The notes under the pieces are model-generated. The model did not search any database, was not told the DNA's origin, and saw nothing but the letters and a program-made list of their open reading frames with translations. Positions 58,419-64,000 of a stretch of 64,000 nucleotides of DNA are shown here, piece by piece. The position numbers and the translations under genes were made by a program. The DNA is taken from positions 124,001 to 188,000 of the forward strand of contig NZ_LMPZ01000003.1 in NCBI RefSeq assembly GCF_001424025.1, in the 5' to 3' direction. Origin of the DNA: Brevundimonas sp. Leaf363. Its GTDB lineage: Bacteria; Pseudomonadota; Alphaproteobacteria; Caulobacterales; Caulobacteraceae. Within the stretch, counting starts at the first letter, position 1, and every line of letters starts with the position of its first letter.

Positions 58419-60230
58419 TCACGTCAAGGGCGCGCACTGGGCTTCCAGCCAGCCTCGCACGGTCGCATCCAGCAACGGCCCGACCTTGGCCAGGACCTCG
58501 GCGTGGTAGGCGTCCATGTAGGCGCGCTCGTCGGGGGTCAGCAGGGCGACGTCGATCAGGCGGCGGTCGATGGGCGCGAGGGTCAGGGTCTCGAAGCCCA
58601 GCATCGGCCGCTCGCCGCCGGGGATCGGCTCGGCCGGAGTGACCACCTGCAGGTTCTCGATGCGGATGCCCCAGTGCCCCTCGCGGTAGTAGCCGGGCTC
58701 GTTCGACAGGATCATGCCGGGCAGCAGGGCTTGGCTGTTCGGCGCCTTGGAGATGCGCGCCGGCCCCTCGTGGACGCCCAGATAGCTGCCGACGCCGTGC
58801 CCGGTGCCGTGGTCGTAATCCAGCCCCGCCATCCACATCGGCAGGCGCGCCAGGGCGTCGATCTGCGGCCCGGTCGTGCCCGCCGGAAAGCGCACGGTCG
58901 CCATAGCGATATGGCCCTTCAGGACCAGGGTGAACATCCGCTTCTGGTCCGCCGTTGGCTCGCCGATGGCCATGGTGCGGGTCACGTCCGTGGTGCCGTC
59001 CAGATACTGGCCCCCGCCGTCTACGAGCAGCAGTGAGCCCTTCTCGATCCGCCGCAGGGTCCGCGTCACCGGCTTGTAGTGCGGCAGGGCGCCGTTCGGT
59101 CCGGCGCCGGCGATGGTGTCGAAGCTGAGGTCCTTCAGGGCGCCCGTCGCCTCGCGGAACCGCTCCAGCGCCTCGGCCACCGCCCGCTCGTCCGGCAGGG
59201 TGGTCTGCGCCACCGTATCGACCCAGTGCAGGAACCGCGTCAGGGCCGCGCCGTCGCGGATGTGCGCCTGCCGCGAGCCCTCGATCTCCACAGCGTTCTT
59301 GGTCGCGCGCGGCACGGTGCAGGGGTCCTGCGCCCGCACCACGGTCGCGCCGGCGGCGGCCAGCTGATCGAAATACCAGGCCGAGGACTGACCGGGATCG
59401 ACCAGCACCTTGCGCCCCGACAGCGACGCCAGCGCGGGCTCCAGCTGCTCCGGCCCCTCGATGAGGACCTGGTCGCCCAGCCACGCGGGCAGTTCGTTCG
59501 ACACCTTGGCCGGGTCGATGAACAGCCGCGTCCCGCCGTCGGCCGCGACGATGGCCTGACCCAGTGGCAGCGGCGTGCGGATCACGTCGCCGCCGCGGAT
59601 GTTCAGCAGCCAGGCCAGCGACGCCGGCGCCGTGATCACCGCCGCATCGGCGCCCGCCCCGGCGATCGCCGCGCCGATACGGGCCCGCTTGGCGGAAGCC
59701 GCTTCGCCGGCATAGCGATCCTCATGCGGGACCACCGTCGCCTGCGGCTGGCTCGGGCGATCATCCCAGGCCTGATCCAGCGGATTGGCGTCGACCGCCT
59801 TCAGGCTGGCGCCCGCCTTGGCTGCCGCGCGGGACAGGACCGCCAAAGCGTCGGGGCTGTGCAGCCGCGCGTCGTAGCCGATGACCGCACCTCTGGGCGC
59901 CTGCTCCAGATAGGCCGGCACCCCGCCCTCGACGAGGTCCAGGATCTCGAACTGGCCGGGGTCGACCTGGGCCCGTACCTGCACGGTGTAGCGGCCATCG
60001 GCGAACACCGCCGCCCGGTCTTTCAGCACCACCGCCGCCCCCGCCGAGCCGGAGAAGCCGGTCAGCCAGGCCAGGCGCTCGTTCGCCTCGGGCAGGTATT
60101 CGTTCTGGTGCTCGTCCTCGTGCGGCACGAGGAAGCCGTCCAGGCCCTGCTCGGCCATGCGCGCCCGCACCAGCGGCAGATGATGGGCGCCGAACGACGG
60201 ATCGGTGGTCTCTTCGAAGGACTGTCTCAT
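58419..60230 (-). CDS. aminopeptidase P family (Xaa-Pro aminopeptidase)
   Basis: A 603-residue M24B enzyme with two N-terminal creatinase-like domains and a C-terminal pita-bread domain. [19 protein letters not shown] has the two metal Asp, [17 protein letters not shown] the metal and catalytic His, [18 protein letters not shown] the metal Glu, and the last Glu follows. It removes the first residue before proline in peptides. The size matches the long eukaryotic-like form. It is read toward the AKR gene with a 52-base gap. Confidence 0.92.
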   Translation of the reverse strand: MRQSFEETTDPSFGAHHLPLVRARMAEQGLDGFLVPHEDEHQNEYLPEANERLAWLTGFSGSAGAAVVLKDRAAVFADGRYTVQVRAQVDPGQFEILDLVEGGVPAYLEQAPRGAVIGYDARLHSPDALAVLSRAAAKAGASLKAVDANPLDQAWDDRPSQPQATVVPHEDRYAGEAASAKRARIGAAIAGAGADAAVITAPASLAWLLNIRGGDVIRTPLPLGQAIVAADGGTRLFIDPAKVSNELPAWLGDQVLIEGPEQLEPALASLSGRKVLVDPGQSSAWYFDQLAAAGATVVRAQDPCTVPRATKNAVEIEGSRQAHIRDGAALTRFLHWVDTVAQTTLPDERAVAEALERFREATGALKDLSFDTIAGAGPNGALPHYKPVTRTLRRIEKGSLLLVDGGGQYLDGTTDVTRTMAIGEPTADQKRMFTLVLKGHIAMATVRFPAGTTGPQIDALARLPMWMAGLDYDHGTGHGVGSYLGVHEGPARISKAPNSQALLPGMILSNEPGYYREGHWGIRIENLQVVTPAEPIPGGERPMLGFETLTLAPIDRRLIDVALLTPDERAYMDAYHAEVLAKVGPLLDATVRGWLEAQCAPLT

Positions 60231-60271
60231 GGCCCCGATCTAAGCCGCGCGACCGCCTCCGGCTAGAGGCT

Positions 60272-60751
60272 CTAGGGCTGCGGCGTGGTCGGCGTCACGA
60301 CGGCCGGCGCCGGGGTCGAGACGGGCGCGCTCGGCGAAGGGGCGGGCGTGCTGAGTGCAGTAACGGCGCGGGCTTCCTCGGCGCGGGCTTCAGCGGCGGC
60401 GCGAGCGGCCTCGGCCTGGGCGCGAGCGGCGTCGGAGCGCGCGATATCCACGGTCTGCGCATTGCTGGTCATCTGGGCCTGAAGCGCCAGACGATCGGCA
60501 TCCGCCCGGGCCTGCGCGGCCTCCGTTTCGGCGACCGACTGCGCCTGCAGATCCGTGGTCGTCGTCTCGGCCGGGCGTGTCGCCAACAGCCAGATCACCG
60601 CCAGGAGGATCAGCGCCGCCAGACCGCCGGCGATCCACCAACCCAAGTTTGACGAATCATGACGCACGACGACGGTCTCGACCGTGTCCACCTGGCCAGG
60701 CTGGGTTTCGATCACCGTGCGGCGCTCAACGGCGGGGTCGAAGTCGCTCAT
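60272..60751 (-). CDS. single-span membrane protein with Ala-rich helix, unknown function
   Basis: A 159-residue protein: a polar N-terminus of 35 residues, one membrane helix (about 36-57, GWWIAGGLAALILLAVIWLL), a Thr-rich bend, an Ala/Arg/Gln/Glu helix (about 68-128) and a Pro/Ser/Thr-rich end. The helix would lie outside or in the periplasm if the N-terminus is inside. No family is recognised. A GGAGAC-type site precedes ATG 60751. It stands alone between pepP-like and prmA genes, all read leftward. Confidence 0.65.
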   Translation of the reverse strand: MSDFDPAVERRTVIETQPGQVDTVETVVVRHDSSNLGWWIAGGLAALILLAVIWLLATRPAETTTTDLQAQSVAETEAAQARADADRLALQAQMTSNAQTVDIARSDAARAQAEAARAAAEARAEEARAVTALSTPAPSPSAPVSTPAPAVVTPTTPQP

Positions 60752-60805
60752 GGTCCGTCTCCTGTTGCGGCGTCGGAACGGCGCGCCAGCGTGACGGTTC
60801 CACCG

Positions 60806-61675
60806 TTAACCCACCCTGCGCAGCGTCAGGGCGCTCCAGGCGTCGTGGTGGATGCGGTGCTCCAGCTTGAAGCCGCGCGCCAGATAGGCGGCGGTGACGC
60901 GCCGCTCCTGGGTCCGCAGCAGGCCCGACAGGATGGCCACCCCGTCCAGCTTGAGCGCCATCTTGATGTCCTGCGCCAGGGCTACCAGGGGCGGCGCCAG
61001 GATGTTGGCGAACACCAGGTCGTAGGGCCCTTGCGAGCGCACCGAGGTAGCGTTCAGGCCGGAGGCGTAGACGAACCGGGCATGGGCCTGGTTCAGCATG
61101 GCGTTCTCGTTGGCGATGCGGACTGAGGGCGCGTCGATGTCGGTGCCGATGGCGACGCGGCTGCCGGTCTTGGCCGCCGCGATGGCCAAGACGCCCGTGC
61201 CGCAGCCGACGTCCAGCACGCGCTCGAACTGCTCGCGCTTCAGCAGGCGGTCGTAGGCTTCCAGGCAGCCGACGGTCGTGCCGTGATGACCCGTGCCGAA
61301 GGCGGCGCCCGCATCGATCTTCAGCTTCACGGCGTTGACCGGCGCCCGGCCGCCGTCATGCGCGCCGTAGACGAAGAAGCGGCCGGCGCGCACCGGCGGC
61401 AGGCCCGACAGCGACATGGCCAGCCAGTCGGCATCGGCCAGATCCTCGACGACCACCTTCAGGTCGCCACCCGCGTTCAGGCGCGCCTGAACGCCGTCGG
61501 CTTCCTCAGCCGAGGTCGGGAAGGCGTCGATGCGCCAGATGCCGCGATCCTCGTCTTCCTCGAGGATGGAATAGGTGGCGCCTTCCAGCAGGGGGTCGGC
61601 GTCCAGACGGGCGGCGCCGGCCTCGGCGGCCGCGCGCGTTCCGTGTGCGATTATTTGAAGGGCGGACTCGGACAT
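60806..61675 (-). CDS. prmA: ribosomal protein L11 methyltransferase
   Basis: A 289-residue SAM-dependent methyltransferase. The N-terminal alpha/beta substrate-recognition domain is followed by the MTase fold with [16 protein letters not shown] (PrmA signature), [19 protein letters not shown] (motif I), [15 protein letters not shown] and [15 protein letters not shown] (motif IV, NIL). It trimethylates L11 at lysines. An AGGA site stands 6 bases before ATG 61675. It is divergent from the histone-like gene. Confidence 0.93.
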   Translation of the reverse strand: MSESALQIIAHGTRAAAEAGAARLDADPLLEGATYSILEEDEDRGIWRIDAFPTSAEEADGVQARLNAGGDLKVVVEDLADADWLAMSLSGLPPVRAGRFFVYGAHDGGRAPVNAVKLKIDAGAAFGTGHHGTTVGCLEAYDRLLKREQFERVLDVGCGTGVLAIAAAKTGSRVAIGTDIDAPSVRIANENAMLNQAHARFVYASGLNATSVRSQGPYDLVFANILAPPLVALAQDIKMALKLDGVAILSGLLRTQERRVTAAYLARGFKLEHRIHHDAWSALTLRRVG

Positions 61676-61757
61676 TTCCTAAACGCCGTTATCATGCCGA
61701 ATCGTGGCCCGGCCCGAGCCGGCGCGCATCTGCATCAACATAGGGGTCGGGCAAACC

Positions 61758-62351
61758 ATGGCCAAAACACCTTCCACCAAATCAGCGGCCCCGAAGGCCG
61801 CCGCCGCTTCCAAGCCGAAACCGGCGGCAAAGTCGAGCGCTCCGAAGACGGCCGCCGCGCCGAAGCCGGCCGCCGCCGCCAAGCCGAAGGCCGCTCCGGC
61901 CGCCAAGACCGCGCCCAAGGCGGCTGCGAAGCCCGCCGCCAAGCCGGCTGTCAAGGCTGCGCCCAAGGTCGCGACCAAGTCCGCCGTCGCTCCCAAGGCT
62001 GCAAAGCCGGCCGCCGCACCGAAGGCCGCCGCGCCCAAGTCCGTGAAGTCCGCGGCTGTCGCCAAGCCGAAGACGGCGACCGCCAAGCCCGCGCCGAAAG
62101 CCACGGCCCCCAAGACCCGCCCCGCCGCCGCCAAGCCCGCGACCGCGCCGAAGCCAGCCGCTGCTGCAGCCCCGGCTCCGAAGCCCGCCGCCTCGCCGGC
62201 TCCGACACCCGCTCCCACAGCGGCTCCGACGCCGGCCCCGGCCGCTACCCCGTCGGCCACGCCCCCCGCTACGCCTCCGAAGCCGGCCGCCGCTCCCGCC
62301 AAGAAGGGCTTCTTCGCCACGCTCGGCGACGCCATCTTCGGCAAGCGCTGA
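61758..62351 (+). CDS. histone H1-like Ala/Lys/Pro-rich basic protein
   Basis: A 197-residue protein made mostly of Ala, Lys and Pro in irregular AAPK/AKPAAK repeats, then a Pro/Thr/Ala-rich zone with little Lys (about 140-180), and a folded-looking end KKGFFATLGDAIFGKR. Such repetitive basic proteins (H1-like, AlgP-like) bind DNA or RNA and are common in bacteria. The start ATG 61758 follows GGGTCGGGC. A perfect terminator lies 20 bases after the stop. The exact repeat number is likely to vary between strains. Confidence 0.8.
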   Translation: MAKTPSTKSAAPKAAAASKPKPAAKSSAPKTAAAPKPAAAAKPKAAPAAKTAPKAAAKPAAKPAVKAAPKVATKSAVAPKAAKPAAAPKAAAPKSVKSAAVAKPKTATAKPAPKATAPKTRPAAAKPATAPKPAAAAAPAPKPAASPAPTPAPTAAPTPAPAATPSATPPATPPKPAAAPAKKGFFATLGDAIFGKR

Positions 62352-62370
62352 TCACTCCGCGCTGAAATAG

Positions 62371-62405
62371 AAAGGGCCGGACGGGATCGCCCCGTCCGGC
62401 CCTTT
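62371..62405. terminator. bidirectional intrinsic terminator
   Basis: AAAGGGCCGGACGGG and CCCGTCCGGCCCTTT make a perfect 15-bp stem around a 5-base loop. On the plus strand TTTTTCTTT follows; on the minus strand the A-tract gives TTTCTATTTC. It serves the histone-like gene on one side and the DUF3126 gene on the other. Confidence 0.92.
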
Positions 62406-62428
62406 TTCTTTGTCCGCCGGGGAAAGCC

Positions 62429-62641
62429 TCAGGCTTCCGGCAGGTCCTCGGCCAGGATGGCCATCTCGAACATGAAGGAGCCGGGCTCGTCCTCGTCTTC
62501 GAAGACGACGCCGATGAACTCGTCACCGACATAGACCTCGGCCGAGTCGTTCTGCTTGGGGCGGGCCTTCAGGATGATGCCGCCGGTGTTGAAGGTGCGC
62601 TTCAGGTGGCTTTCGACGCGCTTGATGTCGGTGTCTTTCAC
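62429..62641 (-). CDS. DUF3126 family protein
   Basis: A 70-residue acidic protein starting GTG 62641 (KDTDIKRVESHLKRTFN). It continues RPKQNDSAEVYVGDEFIGVVFEDEDE and SFMFEMAILAEDLPEA. This is the short DUF3126 family, conserved in alphaproteobacteria and of unknown function. It lies between cysE and the terminator, 76 bases after cysE, and is read in the same direction; a shared transcript is likely. Confidence 0.88.
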   Translation of the reverse strand: MKDTDIKRVESHLKRTFNTGGIILKARPKQNDSAEVYVGDEFIGVVFEDEDEPGSFMFEMAILAEDLPEA

Positions 62642-62717
62642 GGCCGGGGCCTCCGTGTGAATTGCAGGTGAATGCGAGGCGGCGGACCCTAGAGAAGCGG
62701 CCCCGCGAAAGAAACCC

Positions 62718-63539
62718 TCAGATGACGAAGTCGTAGACCACGTCGGCCAGAGTGTGATCCATCGTCCGCGCCGGCTCGGCGCCCGTGGGGCAGTTGACCA
62801 GCCGCGCCGGCACGCCGGCCACGGTGCAACCCGACGGCACGGGCTTCAGCACTACCGAGCCGGACGCCACCTTGGCGTAGTCGCCGATCTCGATATTGCC
62901 CAGCACCTTGGCGCCGGCGCCCAGCAGCACGCCCTTGCCGATCTTGGGGTGACGGTCGCCGCGCTCGGCCCCGGTGCCGCCCAGGGTCACGCCGTGCAGC
63001 ATGGAGACGTCGTCCCCCACCACCGCCGTCTCGCCGATGACGATGCCCGTGCCGTGGTCGAAGAACAGCCCCTTGCCCAGGGTCGCCCCCGGATGGATGT
63101 CGATCTGGAACAGCTCGGAGATGCGGCTCTGGAAATGAAAGGCCAGCGTCTCGCGCCCCTGCGTCCACAGCCAGTGCGCCACCCGCGACGCCTGCAGCGC
63201 CTGGAAGCCTTTGAAGTAGAGGAACGGCTGCAGCAGCGACCGGATCGCCGGATCGCGCTCGGCCACGGCCCTCAGGTCCGCCTCGGCCGCCGCCACAATG
63301 CCCTTGTCCGACCAGTAGGCGAAGGCGCAGACCTCGCGCACGCTCATGGGCGCCAGTTCGCTGTCGCCGATCTTGCGCGCGATCTGGAAGCTGAGCGAGT
63401 TGGCCAGGTCGATGTGGGACAGCACGGTCGCATTCATCACCGAGGCCAGGTGCGGCTCACTGCGCGCCGCGTCCTCGGCGGAGGCGCGCAGCTGCGACCA
63501 CACGCTGTCCTGCGACGCGACGACTTCAAGCTTGGTCAT
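62718..63539 (-). CDS. cysE: serine O-acetyltransferase
   Basis: A 273-residue enzyme that acetylates L-serine for cysteine synthesis. An N-terminal helical domain (to about 140; FAYWSDKGI) is followed by a left-handed beta-helix with IDIHPGATLG, FFDHGTGIVIGETAVVGDDV (catalytic Asp and His), HGVTLGGTG and GDRHPKIG, and VAGVPARLV in the tail. The start ATG 63539 (MTKLEVV) is used; ATG 63551 adds four residues. It is likely cotranscribed with the downstream DUF3126 gene. Confidence 0.93.
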   Translation of the reverse strand: MTKLEVVASQDSVWSQLRASAEDAARSEPHLASVMNATVLSHIDLANSLSFQIARKIGDSELAPMSVREVCAFAYWSDKGIVAAAEADLRAVAERDPAIRSLLQPFLYFKGFQALQASRVAHWLWTQGRETLAFHFQSRISELFQIDIHPGATLGKGLFFDHGTGIVIGETAVVGDDVSMLHGVTLGGTGAERGDRHPKIGKGVLLGAGAKVLGNIEIGDYAKVASGSVVLKPVPSGCTVAGVPARLVNCPTGAEPARTMDHTLADVVYDFVI

Positions 63540-63558
63540 CACCGGCTCCATCGGCCCA

Positions 63559-64000
63559 TCATACCCGCGTCAGCATAGCCTGCGCCAGTGATGCGGGCAG
63601 CAGCCCCTCGCGGGCCATATGGTAGGCGCGAAGTCCTGTCGCCACCGTAAACGCGTCGCGGATCGCCCCGCGACCGATCTCGTCGATCAGGGCCATGAAG
63701 TGCACGCGCACCGAGGCGATGACCTCCGTCGGGTCCGGCGCCGTCTCGGTCGGGCTCAGGTCCCACGCCAGCCATGCCACCGCCCGCTCGTCCGTGACCG
63801 AGTTGGACAGCTCCATCCGCAGCACCTCGACCCACGTCGCGGCAACTAGTCCCGCCTCTTCCGCCAGCTCCCTCTGCGCCCCCGCCAGCGGGTCCTCGCC
63901 GTAAGGCGCGCCGCCCTCGGGCATCTCCCAGGAATAGTTCATCAGGGCGAACCGCTGCTGGCCCACCAGGATCACGGTCCCGTCGGCGTGCAGCGGCAGC
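63559..64000 (-). CDS. NUDIX hydrolase, 5' end beyond the window
   Basis: The last about 147 residues of a NUDIX protein; the frame stays open to base 64000, so the start is outside. The box reads GGAPYGEDPLAGAQRELAEEAGL, a perfect GX5EX7REUXEEXGU, preceded by SWEMPEG, as in ADP-ribose/ADP-sugar pyrophosphatases. That subgroup is the best guess. It is 19 bases from the cysE start and read in the same direction. Confidence 0.88.
   Translation of the reverse strand, partial: LPLHADGTVILVGQQRFALMNYSWEMPEGGAPYGEDPLAGAQRELAEEAGLVAATWVEVLRMELSNSVTDERAVAWLAWDLSPTETAPDPTEVIASVRVHFMALIDEIGRGAIRDAFTVATGLRAYHMAREGLLPASLAQAMLTRV

Overview
The window is 64 kb of high-GC DNA from an alphaproteobacterium. 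It is most probably a Caulobacterales member of the Brevundimonas/Caulobacter type. The evidence is a Weimberg-type xylose locus with XylX, XylB and XylA-like proteins close to those known from Caulobacter, a large membrane-anchored coiled-coil protein resembling the Caulobacter polarity factor TipN, frequent ATGA/GTGA gene overlaps, and few AT-rich stretches. Species-level assignment is inference. Almost every base lies in a gene, and neighbouring genes often overlap by 1-11 bases. No rRNA, CRISPR array, insertion sequence, prophage or replication origin was seen.

Layout. 1-4.4 kb: the end of a KDG kinase gene, a SemiSWEET sugar transporter, an iron-permease-family protein, ferredoxin-NADP reductase, chorismate mutase, an HPt protein coupled to an amino-acid permease, and tRNA-Lys(CTT). 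4.6-11.5 kb: an accessory-looking surface-glycan cassette (SGNH-like protein, a 1038-residue two-enzyme glycosyltransferase, a GT92-FkbM fusion, a hexapeptide acyltransferase) and an unknown protein. 11.8-13.7 kb: a BlaI/BlaR1-type repressor-protease pair with a tandem operator. 14-21.8 kb: a Weimberg xylose operon read right to left: xylX, xylB, sugar porter, xylA, xylC, mutarotase, LacI-type regulator. A TTGACA promoter overlaps a near-palindromic operator ahead of xylX. The xylonate dehydratase gene (xylD) is not in the window. 21.8-28.3 kb: glutathione reductase, rpiA-glmU, a broken DUF559 nuclease gene framed by inverted palindromic repeats, gph, a dicarboxylate/glutamate symporter and tRNA-Val(CAC).

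28.3-33.1 kb: a fucosyltransferase-like protein, a carboxylesterase, and an HWE histidine kinase with a single-domain response regulator behind a possible EcfG promoter. 33.1-40.5 kb: a complete histidine-utilisation locus, hutF-hutC-hutI leftward and hutG-hutU-hutH rightward, around a 14-bp palindrome that fits a HutC site. The pathway uses the HutF/HutG branch, giving glutamate plus formate. 40.5-48 kb: a secreted five-fold PPC-repeat protein, folD, a LemA-TPM-TPM membrane operon, an EEP-family hydrolase and a phospholipase D family protein. 48-54.9 kb: the TipN-like protein, an MFS transporter, a DUF423 protein, prolyl iminopeptidase, an unknown coiled-coil protein and a lipoprotein M28 peptidase. 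54.9-64 kb: ligA, a solo copy of the palindromic repeat, an aldo/keto reductase, X-Pro aminopeptidase, a single-span membrane protein, prmA, a histone-H1-like basic protein with a strong terminator, a DUF3126 protein, cysE and a partial NUDIX hydrolase.

The most unusual feature is the repeat family at 25.5-26.0 and 57.25-57.38 kb. Its hairpin arms show compensatory changes between copies. Inverted copies bracket the DUF559 gene and supply its Shine-Dalgarno sequence, and an 'empty' version with a 24-bp centre sits after ligA. This looks like a small mobile or nuclease-maintained unit and is the best candidate here for an undescribed system.
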